Source: Hephaestia mangrovi (lineage in GTDB: Bacteria; Pseudomonadota; Alphaproteobacteria; Sphingomonadales; Sphingomonadaceae). From it: DNA of 64,000 nt. This document shows positions 1 through 9,423 of this stretch, piece by piece. The notes beneath the pieces are model-generated. The model had not been told where the DNA came from, ran no database searches, and saw nothing but the letters and a program-made list of their open reading frames with translations. Made by a program: the position numbers and the translations under genes. The DNA lies in the NCBI RefSeq assembly GCF_019880555.1, contig NZ_JAINVU010000002.1, forward strand, positions 372,001 to 436,000. The letters are read 5' to 3'. Within the stretch, counting starts at the first letter, position 1. Each line of letters begins with the position of its first letter.

Positions 1-1030
1 CCTGCGCGACCGGCTGGGCGTCGTCCATTCGGCGGGGGTGACGATGCGCGCGCTGGTCGACGACATCCTCGACGTCGCCAAGATGGAGACGGGGAACATG
101 ACGATCGAGCAGGCGCCGATGGATGTTTGCGCGGTGCTGACCGACGTCGCGCGGATCTGGCAGGATCAGGCGCGCGAGCGCGGGCTCGAGTTCGTGCTCG
201 CGCTCGATGATTGCCCCGCGCATGTGATGGGCGACGCGGCGCGGCTGCGCCAGGTGGTGTTCAATCTGCTTTCCAACGCAATCAAGTTCACCGAACACGG
301 CCGCATCACGCTGAGCGGCAACACCACCGATACCGCCACAGGAAAAATGGTGCGGATCGCCGTTGGCGATACCGGCATCGGCATCGCGCCGGAGAAACTG
401 GACGAGGTGTTCGAATCATTCCGTCAAGCCGACGCCAGCACCACGCGGCGCTTCGGCGGCACCGGCCTGGGCCTGGCGATTTGCCGAAACCTCGCGCGCG
501 CGATGGGCGGTGATGTTTCGGTCGAAAGTGCCGTGGGTAAAGGGACAACTTTCACCGTCGATCTTCCACTCGTCGAAGCGAGCGAGGCGTCTGACGACGA
601 GGGAGCAGGCAAGGCGGAAGACGTGCTGCTGATCGTCGACCGCAATCCGATCACGCGCTCAATGCTCCGCGCCTTGCTGGAAGAGCGGGCAGGAAATGTG
701 GTGTTCGCGGGGTCGCTCGACGAGGTATCCGAGCGGCTTGCGGCGGGCGGGATCGCGCTGGCGCTGTTCGACGAGGCGACGGTGCGAGCCGCGGGCGACG
801 ATTGGGCATCGGCGCTCAAGGTTGCGGTTGACCATGCCCGGGATATTCGGACGGTGCTGTTGTGGCGAGCAGCGGAGCCGGACGAGACCGAGCGGATTAC
901 CGCCAGTGGAATCGGCGACGTGCTGACCAAGCCGATCGCCGGCCCAGCCCTGCGCGACGCCCTGTATCCGGCGATTGAGACGAATGGAGACGAGGGCGGC
1001 GATAGCGACCTTGTATCCGACGCCGCTTGA
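1..1030 (+). CDS. Hybrid sensor histidine kinase, 3' part (5' end outside window)
   Basis: The frame is open from base 2, so the gene begins before the window. Visible parts in order: the end of a dimerisation helix (DDILDVAKMETG), a HATPase_c domain with N box (FNLLSNAIKFT), G1 box (DTGIGIAPEKL) and G2 box (GGTGLGLAI), then a C-terminal receiver-like domain. The histidine-bearing part of the phosphoacceptor helix lies outside. The receiver is degenerate: the usual acidic pair is reduced to VDRN, the phosphoacceptor position reads LFDEA, but a TKPI lysine remains. It probably phosphorylates or controls the single-domain receiver 64 bases downstream. The signal sensed cannot be told because the N-terminal input region is missing. 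Confidence 0.9.
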   Translation, partial: LRDRLGVVHSAGVTMRALVDDILDVAKMETGNMTIEQAPMDVCAVLTDVARIWQDQARERGLEFVLALDDCPAHVMGDAARLRQVVFNLLSNAIKFTEHGRITLSGNTTDTATGKMVRIAVGDTGIGIAPEKLDEVFESFRQADASTTRRFGGTGLGLAICRNLARAMGGDVSVESAVGKGTTFTVDLPLVEASEASDDEGAGKAEDVLLIVDRNPITRSMLRALLEERAGNVVFAGSLDEVSERLAAGGIALALFDEATVRAAGDDWASALKVAVDHARDIRTVLLWRAAEPDETERITASGIGDVLTKPIAGPALRDALYPAIETNGDEGGDSDLVSDAA

Positions 1031-1094
1031 GTCGATAGAGGGCGGCGGCAATGAATTCACGAGCGAAACGAACCGCAGGTTCCGCGGCTGAACG

Positions 1095-1490
1095 ATGATG
1101 AATGTATTATTCATCGAGGATGATCCGATGAATCGGCGTGTCGTCAAGGACATGCTCGATGTCGCCGGCGCGCAACTAACGGAGGCCGAGAGCGGCGAGC
1201 GTGGACTCGCGCTGATCGATGAGCATAATTTCGATATCCTGTTGGTCGACCTACGCATGCCGGGGATGGACGGATTCGAGGCGATTCGCCGGATTCGCGC
1301 GCGCAATGATGCCAAGGCCAAGCTGCCGATCATCGTGGTGACAGCCGATACCGCCGCCGATCTGCGCGAGCGGTGCCTGGCCGCCGGCGCCGACGAGGTG
1401 CTGTTCAAGCCGGTGGCGATGGATTCGCTGTTCGATGCGATCGGCCGCCAACTCGCGCGCGGTGCCGAAGATGGCGGGATGATCGGCTGA
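1095..1490 (+). CDS. Single-domain response regulator (CheY-like receiver)
   Basis: A 131-residue protein that is one receiver domain with no output domain. All catalytic positions are present: acidic pocket E8/D9/D10, phosphoacceptor D52 in LLVDLRMPGMDG, T83 in VVTAD and K105 in LFKPV. It follows the histidine kinase on the same strand, so it is probably the cognate partner or a phosphorelay shuttle. Single-domain receivers of this kind in alphaproteobacteria act by protein contact rather than DNA binding. A second ATG three bases later is equally possible as start. Confidence 0.93.
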   Translation: MMNVLFIEDDPMNRRVVKDMLDVAGAQLTEAESGERGLALIDEHNFDILLVDLRMPGMDGFEAIRRIRARNDAKAKLPIIVVTADTAADLRERCLAAGADEVLFKPVAMDSLFDAIGRQLARGAEDGGMIG

Positions 1491-1524
1491 TCTCCGCGGC
1501 GGACTTTATCAGGAAATCGAATAT

Positions 1525-1598
1525 TGGAGGCCCGAGCCGGAATCGAACCGGCGTGCAAGGATTTGCAGTCCTCTGCGTAACCACTCCGCCATCGGGCC
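1525..1598 (-). tRNA. tRNA-Cys (anticodon GCA)
   Basis: On the minus strand the sequence folds as a cloverleaf: seven-base acceptor stem GGCCCGA/TCGGGCC, D arm with GGCGGAGTGG, anticodon loop with GCA, and T arm GGTTCGATTCC. The discriminator base is T (U in RNA), as expected for cysteine tRNA, and CCA is encoded. No gene for another tRNA is next to it. Confidence 0.97.
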
Positions 1599-1796
1599 GG
1601 AGCGGCGCAGATGCGCGGAGGCAGGCCTCGTGTCAACCATCGTGCAGGAATTTTGCGGTTATAGGCGGTTCGGTGCGGGCAAGCCGACATCGAGAGACAA
1701 AGGAAGCTTGGCGGGGCAGGGGTGTCGCGATAGAAGCCGGTCGAGACAAACAGTGTATTGCATGACTATAACAGTTGTGCGACAAAGGCAGGCAAG

Positions 1797-2465
1797 ATGA
1801 GCGAAGCGACGATCGATACGGTGAATTTCACGCGGATGCGCGAAGCGATGGTGGCGAGCCAACTGCGCACCAACGCGGTCAGCGATCCGCGCGTCGTCTC
1901 GGCGATGGCGCGGGTGCCGCGAGAGGACTTCCTGCCCGAGAACCAGCGCACGCTTGCTTATCGTGACACGGCCGTGCCGATCGCGCACGGGCGCGCGGCC
2001 AATCTGCCGATCGCGACGGGCAAGCTGCTGACTCAGGCGCAGGTGCGCGCGACCGATCATGTGCTGCTGATCGGCGCTGCCGGGGGCTATGCCGCCGCTG
2101 TGCTGGCGCTGCTTGCCAGGGACGTCGTTGCGGTTGAGAGCGATCCCGCGCTGGCGACGCTCGCGCGGACCGCGCTTTCGGCTTATTCGAATGTCGAGCT
2201 GATCGAGGCCGATCTCGCCACGGGCGCGCCGAAGCAGGCGCCTTACGACCTGCTGGTCGTCGATGGCGCGGTGGAGCATCTGCCGCAGGCGTTGATCGAT
2301 CAGGTCCAGCCGGGCGGGCGCGTCGTGACCGGAATCGAGGATCGCGGCGTGACGCGGTTGGCCGCGGGCGTGCGTAGTGCCGGCGGGTTCGGGCTGACGA
2401 CCTTTGCCGATGTGGATTGCGTTTCGCTGCCCGGTTTCACGCGCCCCAAGACCTTTACCTTCTGA
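1797..2465 (+). CDS. Protein-L-isoaspartate O-methyltransferase family protein
   Basis: A 222-residue SAM-dependent methyltransferase of the isoaspartate-repair family: N-terminal substrate region (RMREAMVASQLRTN, then VPREDFLPE) followed by a Rossmann fold. The glycine-rich SAM motif is altered: it reads LLIGAAGGYAAAV where the classical enzyme has EIGTGSGY, so repair activity is not certain. The frame is open upstream to 1758, but the ATG at 1797 gives the usual N terminus and was chosen. It lies 23 bases before tolC on the same strand, an arrangement I associate with sphingomonads. Confidence 0.88.
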   Translation: MSEATIDTVNFTRMREAMVASQLRTNAVSDPRVVSAMARVPREDFLPENQRTLAYRDTAVPIAHGRAANLPIATGKLLTQAQVRATDHVLLIGAAGGYAAAVLALLARDVVAVESDPALATLARTALSAYSNVELIEADLATGAPKQAPYDLLVVDGAVEHLPQALIDQVQPGGRVVTGIEDRGVTRLAAGVRSAGGFGLTTFADVDCVSLPGFTRPKTFTF

Positions 2466-2488
2466 CGAGAGAGACACGAGCGCCGCCT

Positions 2489-3994
2489 ATGATTCGATCC
2501 ATCGTTCTCGGCGGCGCCGCTCTGGCGACGGTTTTCGCATCGCCCGCTTTCGGCGAGACGCTGCAGCAGGCGCTGCGGCAGGCCTATGACAGCAACCCGA
2601 CAATCACCGGCGCCCGGGCCGGCCAGCGCGCGCTGGACGAATCGGTACCGCTGGCGCGCGCCAACGGCTTGCCGAGCGCGAATGTTGAGACCGACTATAC
2701 CGAGAACGTGGTGAAGGGCGCCAATGCCTATCTGGCGCCGTCACGATCGCTCACCGTATCGCCGCAAATATCAGTGCCGATCTATGCGGGCGGGGGCGTG
2801 CGCAATTCGATCAAGGCGGCGAAGACGCGGGTCGAGGCGGGGCAGGCGAACCTGCGCGAGACCGAAGCCGAATTGTTCACCGCCGTGGTCGGCGCCTATA
2901 TGGACGTGATCCGCGACGAGGCTATTGTCGGCCTGAACGCGCAGAACGTCCATGTGCTCGAAGTCAACCTAAAGGCGACCAACGATCGTTTCCAGGTCGG
3001 CGACCTGACCAAGACCGACGTCGCGCAATCGCAAGCGCGACTGGCCCAGGCGCGCAGCGACCTCGAAACCGCGCAATCCAACCTGATCGCCAGCCGCGAG
3101 AATTACGTGCGGTTGATCGGGACGCCGCCGGGCGAGCTGGAGCCGCCGCCGGCGCTGCCGCTGCTGCCGCGCAGCCCGGAAGAGGCGGTGCAGATCGCGC
3201 TCGACGACAACCCCACGCTGCTGGCGGCACAGAAGACCAGCGATGCCTATGGCTACGACGTCAAGGCCGCGCGTGCTGATCGGCTGCCCAAATTGAGCCT
3301 GTTCGGGAGCGGCACTTATTTCAATTATCTCGGCACGTTGCAGGGCGCCGGCGAGGTTGGCCGTTCGCCCAATTCGGGCAAGTCGGCCGAGGCCGGCGTG
3401 CGGCTGACCGTCCCGCTGTATCAGGGCGGGCGTCCGGCCGCCGAGGTGCGCCAGGCGCAGGCTTATCAGAGCCAGGCGATCGAGCAGGCGACCGGCGCCG
3501 AGCGGCAGGTGATCGACGATGCGCGCTCGAATTTCGCAGCGTGGCAGGCGGCTGAGCAGGTAATCAAGTCGTCGCAGGTCGCGGTCGATGCCAACCGGCT
3601 GTCGCTGCAAGGCGTGCGTGCCGAGAACAGCGTAGGTAATCGGACGATTCTCGACATCCTCAATGCCGAGCAGGAATTGCTCAATTCGCAGGTGACGCTC
3701 GTTTCGGCGCAGCGGGACGCTTATGTCGCGGGCTTCGCGCTGTTGGCGTCGATGGGCCATGCCGAGGCGAAAGACCTGGGGCTCGCCAGCGGCGGCCTCT
3801 ACAACCCCTTGGCGAACTTCAATCGCGTCAACCACAAGATGTGGGATTGGGACGAGGATCCGACGCCCAAGCCGGTCGCCACCGGCACGGCCAATACGCC
3901 GACCCAGGGCGCCGACGTCCACGAATCGGCAGTGCCCACCCTCGATTCGCCCATTGACAGCGGGGTACCAAATCCCGCAGTTACCGGCGGTTGA
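2489..3994 (+). CDS. tolC: TolC-family outer-membrane channel protein
   Basis: A 501-residue protein with a signal peptide (MIRSIVLGGAALATVFASPAFG) and two repeated outer-membrane efflux (OEP) domains. Typical first-helix pattern LQQALRQAYDSNPTITGARA and the second-repeat motif AENSVGNRTILDILNAEQELL are clear. It forms the trimeric outer-membrane tunnel used by type I secretion and RND or MFS efflux pumps. No inner-membrane partner is encoded beside it, so it probably serves several systems. The frame opens at 2417 inside the preceding gene, but the ATG at 2489 starts the signal peptide. Confidence 0.94.
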   Translation: MIRSIVLGGAALATVFASPAFGETLQQALRQAYDSNPTITGARAGQRALDESVPLARANGLPSANVETDYTENVVKGANAYLAPSRSLTVSPQISVPIYAGGGVRNSIKAAKTRVEAGQANLRETEAELFTAVVGAYMDVIRDEAIVGLNAQNVHVLEVNLKATNDRFQVGDLTKTDVAQSQARLAQARSDLETAQSNLIASRENYVRLIGTPPGELEPPPALPLLPRSPEEAVQIALDDNPTLLAAQKTSDAYGYDVKAARADRLPKLSLFGSGTYFNYLGTLQGAGEVGRSPNSGKSAEAGVRLTVPLYQGGRPAAEVRQAQAYQSQAIEQATGAERQVIDDARSNFAAWQAAEQVIKSSQVAVDANRLSLQGVRAENSVGNRTILDILNAEQELLNSQVTLVSAQRDAYVAGFALLASMGHAEAKDLGLASGGLYNPLANFNRVNHKMWDWDEDPTPKPVATGTANTPTQGADVHESAVPTLDSPIDSGVPNPAVTGG

Positions 3995-4026
3995 GGTCGT
4001 TAACCGTAATGCGGACGAGGTTGCCG

Positions 4027-4506
4027 ATGGGGGATGTAAGCGCCGAACCGTCGATGGAGGATATCCTGTCCTCGATCAAGCGGATCATTGCCGAGGAGGG
4101 CGACGCCGCGCCCGCGCCGCGCCAGAAGAAGCCGATCCGGCCCGCAGCGCTCGCCGAGCGTGCCGCCGCCGTTTCCGCGCCGGCGGCGGTCGACGAGCAT
4201 GACGACGATGACGACGAAATCCTGGAGCTGAGCGATCCCGTGCCTGCCGCCAAGCCGAGCCAGAAGGCGCCGCGCGCCGAAGACGACATCCTGTCGCGTC
4301 AGACGGCCGAATTGAGCCGCGGCGCGCTCGACGCGCTGTCGCGGATGATCGTCAAGCCCGAGACGACCGGCACCGACACGCTGGAAGGGCTGGTTCGTGA
4401 GATGTTGAAGCCGATGCTGCGCGACTGGCTCGACGCCAATCTGCCCGCGATGGTGGAACAGATGGTCGCCCGCGAAATCGCCCGGATCACCGGCCAGGCC
4501 AGCTGA
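4027..4506 (+). CDS. popZ: PopZ-like polar organising protein (DUF2497)
   Basis: A 159-residue acidic protein. Its short N-terminal helix (SMEDILSSIKRIIAEE) and C-terminal block (LEGLVREMLKPMLRDWLDAN, then a helix ending ARITGQAS) are the two conserved ends of the PopZ family; the middle is a disordered Pro/Ala/Asp/Glu linker with a DDDDD run. PopZ forms a cytoplasmic matrix at cell poles that anchors chromosome-partition and signalling proteins. The start at 4027 has ACGAGG six bases upstream; earlier in-frame starts would overlap the tolC stop. It lies between tolC and valS, as I would expect in this lineage. Confidence 0.85.
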   Translation: MGDVSAEPSMEDILSSIKRIIAEEGDAAPAPRQKKPIRPAALAERAAAVSAPAAVDEHDDDDDEILELSDPVPAAKPSQKAPRAEDDILSRQTAELSRGALDALSRMIVKPETTGTDTLEGLVREMLKPMLRDWLDANLPAMVEQMVAREIARITGQAS

Positions 4507-4510
4507 CGGC

Positions 4511-5707
4511 GTGCCCTCGGGGAGACGGGCGAGCCGCTTCGGCAGGCTGGTTCTGCTCCCCTGGCTGATCGCGGCGAGCACGCCCTCGCTGCCGCCGCTC
4601 CCCGACCCCTACGCCGCACCGCCCAAGGGGGTGGTAGCTTCCTTGCTGCGCCGTTCGCAATTCGGCGAGGCGGGGGCTGACGCTGCGATCCAGCGCTGGC
4701 TTGCCGCCAATGCCCATGGCGCGGCGGTCGACCGTGCGGCAATGTGGCACCGGCTGTGCAGCGATTACGGCCTGCGCGGTTGGTACGAAGCGGCACTGCA
4801 CGCCTGCACGAGCGAAGCGACGGTTGCCCCCAGGGGCGAGGCCGATGACGATATCGCGATGGCGCGGGCGTTGCAGGGGCTGCCGCCAGTGCGCGCGATC
4901 GGATCGGCAAGGGTGCCGCTGATGCCGAACAAGCTCGGCAGCCGCAGCGCTAGTGTCGTCGTTGATGGTTTCGCCTTACCGTGGTTCATCGATAGCGGGG
5001 CCGAGGTTTCGGTGGTGTCGCAATCGGTCGCCGATCGCATTGAGGTGCGGATGCTGACGGGCAATGTGCAGGTCGGCACGACCACGGCGCCGGTGCAGGG
5101 CCGGATGGGGGTGATCGATACGCTGTCGATCGGCGGCGCGACGGTGGAGAATCTACCGGTGCTGGTGCTGCCCGATGCCCAACTGACCATTGCGGATTTG
5201 CCGACGATCCCGGCGATCCTGGGATTGCCGGCGCTTGCCGCGTTCCACCGGGTAGCATGGCTGGACGGCGCGAGCGAGCTGGCGCTGGGCGATGACGCGC
5301 CGGCGGTGCCCGCGGATGCGCCGCGGCTCTATTGGCACGAGGAAGGGGTGGGCGTGCCGATCTCCACGGCGCGGGGCACGCGCGGCGCGCACCTCGATAG
5401 CGGTGCCAACGCCAGCTATTTGCGCGCCGCCGGCCACGCCCTGCTGAGCCGCGCGCAGGAACGCGCCGCGGTGACGCACGACCGGCGGATCGGCGGGGCG
5501 GGCGGCGTCGTCGCGACGCGCCACAAGGTGTTGCCGAAACTGACGATCAAGCTCGCTGGTGCGCCGGTGACGCTGACCGACGTATCGATCATCGAGCAGG
5601 ACAAGGAAGGCGCGGCACGCATCGGCGACGATGCGATTCGGCAATTGGGCGAACTGGCCCTTGATTTCGACCGGATGCGGGTGAGCGCCGCACCACTGGC
5701 GTCCTGA
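4511..5707 (+). CDS. Secreted retropepsin-like aspartic protease, two catalytic lobes
   Basis: A 398-residue protein starting at GTG four bases after the popZ-like stop. It has a hydrophobic N-terminal leader (FGRLVLLPWLIAAS), then a helical region, then two retropepsin-like lobes. Lobe one carries FIDSGAEVS (Asp161), lobe two HLDSGANAS (Asp296). Two DSGA motifs in one chain mean it can form a pepsin-like active site without dimerising. It probably acts in the periplasm or is lipid-free and secreted; the substrate is unknown. The tight spacing suggests co-transcription with the PopZ-like gene. Confidence 0.82.
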   Translation: MPSGRRASRFGRLVLLPWLIAASTPSLPPLPDPYAAPPKGVVASLLRRSQFGEAGADAAIQRWLAANAHGAAVDRAAMWHRLCSDYGLRGWYEAALHACTSEATVAPRGEADDDIAMARALQGLPPVRAIGSARVPLMPNKLGSRSASVVVDGFALPWFIDSGAEVSVVSQSVADRIEVRMLTGNVQVGTTTAPVQGRMGVIDTLSIGGATVENLPVLVLPDAQLTIADLPTIPAILGLPALAAFHRVAWLDGASELALGDDAPAVPADAPRLYWHEEGVGVPISTARGTRGAHLDSGANASYLRAAGHALLSRAQERAAVTHDRRIGGAGGVVATRHKVLPKLTIKLAGAPVTLTDVSIIEQDKEGAARIGDDAIRQLGELALDFDRMRVSAAPLAS

Positions 5708-5794
5708 CCAACCGATTGCTCGCCGGTCATCGCGCGTTCAGCTTCGTTTTCCTAGCATTGCGGCTCCCTGATTCATCATGCCGGAGGTGTTTTC

Positions 5795-6379
5795 ATGCGC
5801 TTGATGTCGAAGGTTCTGCTCGGCGGGTTCGCGACGGTCGCGTTGGCCGGAACCGCGGTGGCAGCGGAACATGCGGTCCATGTCATGAATGTGGCGATGC
5901 CCGATGGAACGATCGCCAAGGTTCGCTACGTCGGTGACACGCCGCCGCAGGTGCATTTCGTGCCGGTCGCGGTGCGCGCGGTGCCGGTGGCTATGGTCGA
6001 TCCCGGCTTCGCGGCGATGGACCGGATGATGGCCGCGATGGACGCCCGGGCGGATGCGATGATGCAGCAGGCGGCGATGATGGCGCGACTGCCCGCCACC
6101 GCCGTGCCGCTGCAGCATGCCGATATGAAGACGGTGCCGGGCGGGACGGTCAGCTATTCCTATGTGTCGACGACGAGCAGCAACGGCTGCACGCAGACCG
6201 TGCGGATGACCTCGAACGGATCGAGCGATCAGCCGCAGGTGATCCGTACCAGCGCGGGCACATGCGACAACGCCAAGGTGACGCCAGCGGTCGCCGACGG
6301 CGTGGCGCCGGCGAGGACGGTTAAGGCCGTGGAGACCAAGCCGATCGCGAACAAGCCGGTCGACCCGAATACGATCTGA
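5795..6379 (+). CDS. Exported protein of unknown function
   Basis: A 194-residue protein with a clear signal peptide (KVLLGGFATVALAGTAVAAE) and a GGAGG ribosome-binding site seven bases before the ATG. The mature part is rich in Met, Ala and Val; residues 65-105 form a Met-rich helix (AAMDRMMAAMDARADAMMQQ), and a Ser/Thr-rich stretch with two cysteines (NGCTQT, GTCDNA) follows, which could form a disulfide. I do not recognise the family. It is followed directly by a strong intrinsic terminator, so it is probably a monocistronic unit. Confidence 0.75.
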   Translation: MRLMSKVLLGGFATVALAGTAVAAEHAVHVMNVAMPDGTIAKVRYVGDTPPQVHFVPVAVRAVPVAMVDPGFAAMDRMMAAMDARADAMMQQAAMMARLPATAVPLQHADMKTVPGGTVSYSYVSTTSSNGCTQTVRMTSNGSSDQPQVIRTSAGTCDNAKVTPAVADGVAPARTVKAVETKPIANKPVDPNTI

Positions 6380-6420
6380 CTCGCGCGGCGCGACTGTTGT
6401 TCACGGGTTTGGCTTAGGAG

Positions 6421-6449
6421 GCGGCGGGCGACACCCGCCGCTTTTCCTT
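6421..6449 (+). terminator. Intrinsic terminator after the exported protein gene
   Basis: A perfect eight-base stem GCGGCGGG / CCCGCCGC with a five-base loop is followed by TTTTCCTTT. It ends transcription between the small exported-protein gene and valS. Confidence 0.8.
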
Positions 6450-6477
6450 TGCGCGCAGCCTCGCTAAGGCCGCTCGC

Positions 6478-9318
6478 ATGACCGAGCTGCCCAAGACCTT
6501 CAGCCCCGCCGAACTCGAGAACCGCTGGTACGCCCATTGGGAGGAGACCGGCCAGTTTCACCCTGATCGCCCGAACGCCGAGCCATGGACGATCGTCAAT
6601 CCGCCGCCCAACGTCACGGGCAGCCTGCATATCGGCCATGCGCTCGATAACACGCTGCAGGACATCCTCGTCCGCCACGCGCGCCTGCAAGGCAAGGATG
6701 CGCTGTGGGTGGTCGGCACCGATCACGCCGGCATCGCCACGCAGATGGTGGTCGAGCGCCAGATGGCTGAGAAGCAGGACAAGCGCACCAACTATTCGCG
6801 AGAGCAATTCGTCGAGAAGGTGTGGGACTGGAAGCGCGAGAGCGGCGGCCAGATCACCCAGCAGCTCCGCCGCCTCGGCTGTTCGATGGACTGGGCGAAC
6901 GAGCGCTTCACGATGGACGAGGGCTTCTCCAAGGCCGTCCTCAAGGTGTTCGTCGATCTCTATAACGAAGGCCTGCTCTACCGCGACAAGCGGCTGGTCA
7001 ATTGGGATCCGGGCCTCGGCACCGCGATCAGCGACCTCGAGGTCGAGACGCGCGAGGTGCAGGGCAAGTTCTGGCATCTGAAATACCCGCTGGCCGACGG
7101 CTCCGGCTTCATCGAGGTTGCGACCACGCGCCCCGAAACCATGCTTGCCGACATGGCAGTCGCCGTCCATCCCACCGACGCGCGCTACACCGCGTTGATC
7201 GGCAAGACGGTCAAGCTGCCGATCACGGGGCGCGAGATTCCGATCGTCGCCGACGAGCATGCTGATCCCGAACTCGGATCGGGCGCGGTCAAGATCACGC
7301 CGGGGCATGATTTCAACGACTTCGAAGTCGGCAAGCGCGCCGGATTCAAGCCGGCCGAGATGCTCAACATGCTCGATGCCAAGGCGCAAGTGACGCAGAC
7401 CGCCGATGGCCTGATCCCCGCCGACCTCATCGGTCTCGACCGGTTCGAGGCGCGTGACCGCGTGGTCAAGCTGCTCGACGAAGCCGGTGCGCTGGTCCGC
7501 ATCGAGGATCGCGTGATCCAGACGCCTTATGGCGACCGCTCGGGCGTGGTGATCGAGCCGTGGCTGACCGACCAATGGTATGTCGACGCCGCGACGCTCG
7601 CCAAGCCGGCGATCGAGGCGGTGCGCTCGGGCAAGATCAAGATCGTCCCCAAGACCTGGGAAAAGACCTTCTTCAACTGGATGGAGAACATCCAGCCGTG
7701 GTGCGTGTCGCGGCAATTGTGGTGGGGGCACCGGATTCCGGTTTGGTATGGGCCGCGCGCGTTTTCGAAGCAGGAAAGGGCCGGCACGAGCTTAGCTGAC
7801 ACCGTTTATAGTTTTCAAAAACTGGATGGACTGGAAAACTCCGGCAACATCCTTGATGAAGTTCGGGTGTGCCTAACCGCGGACGAGGCCGTTCGTGCTT
7901 TCGAGGAGTATTATCGGGAGAAGGTCGGCAACCGGCGCGTTCGTCTTTGCGAGGATGAGCGAGCAGCGGATGCCCTGCTGCTATCTCCAGACTTTGACCC
8001 TCAATCTGAAGTCGCAATTTGGCAGGATGGCGACGTCCTCGACACCTGGTTCTCCTCCGCGCTGTGGCCGTTTGCGACGATGGGCTGGCCCGAGGGCGAT
8101 CAGCCCGAATGGCAGCGTCGCTACCCCAATGACGTGCTGATTTCCGGCTTCGACATCCTGTTCTTCTGGGATGCGCGGATGATGATGCAGGGCTTGCACT
8201 TCCTCGGCGACGTGCCGTTCCACACGCTCTACCTGCACGGCCTCGTCCGCGCCGCCGACGGCGCCAAGATGTCCAAATCGAAGGGCAACACCGTCGATCC
8301 GCTCGGGCTGATCGACCAATATGGCGCCGATGCGCTGCGCTTCTTCATGGCGGCGATGGAGAGCCAGGGCCGCGACATCAAGATGGATGAAAGCCGCGTC
8401 GCCGGCTATCGCAACTTCGCCACCAAGCTGTGGAACGCCGCACGCTTCTGCCAGGCCAACGGCATCGGCGCCAGCACAACCCTCGACGCGCCGGCGGCGG
8501 CCCACGCCGTCAACAAATGGATCATCGCCGAGACGGTCGAGACGATCCAGGCGGTCGATCTCGCGCTCGCCGACTATCGCTTCGACGGCGCTGCAAACGC
8601 GATCTACCAATTCGCCTGGAGCCGCTTCTGCGATTGGTATCTGGAGCTGATCAAGGGCCAGATCGACGACGAGACCAAGGCGGTCGCCGGCTGGGTGCTC
8701 GACCAGATCCTGGTGCTGCTCCACCCGTTCATGCCGTTCATCACCGAGGAACTGTGGCACGCGCTAGGTGAGCGGCAGAACGATCTGATCGTCGCGCAAT
8801 GGCCCAAGGCGGATGCCCGCGCGCTCGATGCGGAGGCGGTGAGGGAGATTGACTGCCTGATTCGCCTCGTCTCCGACCTGCGCACCGCACGGACCGAACT
8901 CAACGTACCGCCGGGGGCGAGAGTGCCGCTCCATCTCATAACCAACGATCGAGACGTCGTGGCTCAGGCTGGCGGCCGGATGAGCGCACAGGAAGCTACG
9001 TTGTGCCGACTGGCGCGAGTCCAATGGGTGAGCGCGGGCAATTTTTCGCTCGACGGGGCCGTTGCTCAGATCGTGGTTGATGGCCTGACCTACGCACTGT
9101 CGCTTGAGGGCATCATCGACCTCGACGCCGAACGCGCCCGGCTCACCAAGGCGATCGAGGCGGCGGCGAAGGAGCGGGATGCGCTTGCGGCGCGCCTCGC
9201 CAACCCGAATTTCGTCGAGCGCGCCAAGCCCGAGGCGGTCGAAAAGGCCCGCGCCGACCATGCCGACAAGGCCGCCGAGGCCGATCGACTGCAAGCGGCG
9301 CTCGCGCGGCTGGGCTGA
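6478..9318 (+). CDS. valS: Valyl-tRNA synthetase
   Basis: A 946-residue class I aminoacyl-tRNA synthetase charging tRNA-Val in the cytoplasm. Signatures: HIGH at residues 51-54 ([12 protein letters not shown]), an editing domain rich in the expected [15 protein letters not shown] motif, the [11 protein letters not shown] tryptophan motif, KMSKS at 597-601 ([14 protein letters not shown]), an anticodon-binding domain and a C-terminal coiled coil ([20 protein letters not shown]). Between WYG and [12 protein letters not shown] sit about 90 residues, some 60 more than in the E. coli enzyme, coded by clearly more AT-rich DNA (about 7775-8025). A second stretch of unlike codon use lies at about 8935-9080. 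No frameshift is seen. Confidence 0.97.
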   Translation: MTELPKTFSPAELENRWYAHWEETGQFHPDRPNAEPWTIVNPPPNVTGSLHIGHALDNTLQDILVRHARLQGKDALWVVGTDHAGIATQMVVERQMAEKQDKRTNYSREQFVEKVWDWKRESGGQITQQLRRLGCSMDWANERFTMDEGFSKAVLKVFVDLYNEGLLYRDKRLVNWDPGLGTAISDLEVETREVQGKFWHLKYPLADGSGFIEVATTRPETMLADMAVAVHPTDARYTALIGKTVKLPITGREIPIVADEHADPELGSGAVKITPGHDFNDFEVGKRAGFKPAEMLNMLDAKAQVTQTADGLIPADLIGLDRFEARDRVVKLLDEAGALVRIEDRVIQTPYGDRSGVVIEPWLTDQWYVDAATLAKPAIEAVRSGKIKIVPKTWEKTFFNWMENIQPWCVSRQLWWGHRIPVWYGPRAFSKQERAGTSLADTVYSFQKLDGLENSGNILDEVRVCLTADEAVRAFEEYYREKVGNRRVRLCEDERAADALLLSPDFDPQSEVAIWQDGDVLDTWFSSALWPFATMGWPEGDQPEWQRRYPNDVLISGFDILFFWDARMMMQGLHFLGDVPFHTLYLHGLVRAADGAKMSKSKGNTVDPLGLIDQYGADALRFFMAAMESQGRDIKMDESRVAGYRNFATKLWNAARFCQANGIGASTTLDAPAAAHAVNKWIIAETVETIQAVDLALADYRFDGAANAIYQFAWSRFCDWYLELIKGQIDDETKAVAGWVLDQILVLLHPFMPFITEELWHALGERQNDLIVAQWPKADARALDAEAVREIDCLIRLVSDLRTARTELNVPPGARVPLHLITNDRDVVAQAGGRMSAQEATLCRLARVQWVSAGNFSLDGAVAQIVVDGLTYALSLEGIIDLDAERARLTKAIEAAAKERDALAARLANPNFVERAKPEAVEKARADHADKAAEADRLQAALARLG

Positions 9319-9326
9319 CTTACCGC

Positions 9327-9410
9327 CGTCATTGCGAGGAGCGTTAGCGACGAAGCAATCCAGGGGACCGCACGGTAGCTCTGGATTGCTTCGCTCCGCT
9401 CGCAATGACG
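9327..9410. repeat. Palindromic repeat element downstream of valS
   Basis: The left arm CGTCATTGCGAGGAGCG and the right arm CGCTCCGCTCGCAATGACG are inverted copies, each joined to an inner pair GAAGCAATCCAG / CTGGATTGCTTC, around a short centre. This 84-base palindrome resembles the dispersed CGTCATTGCGAG element found in many bacterial genomes. It lies between two convergent genes and could fold as a long hairpin acting on both transcripts. Only one copy is in the window. Confidence 0.85.
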
Positions 9411-9423
9411 GTGCGGGGCGCGG

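Noticed and set aside
659..1690. A 343-codon open frame on the minus strand across the kinase end, receiver gene and tRNA-Cys
   Set aside because: It runs antisense through two clear genes and through a tRNA; its composition (Arg, Ser, Ala) is typical of GC-rich shadow frames.
6229..7731. A 500-codon open frame on the minus strand inside valS
   Set aside because: Antisense to conserved valS codons; His/Asp/Arg-rich shadow composition and no domain.
7764..8029. Possible frameshift or pseudogene in valS
   Set aside because: The frame is continuous through the AT-rich insert and all motifs before and after it are in register.
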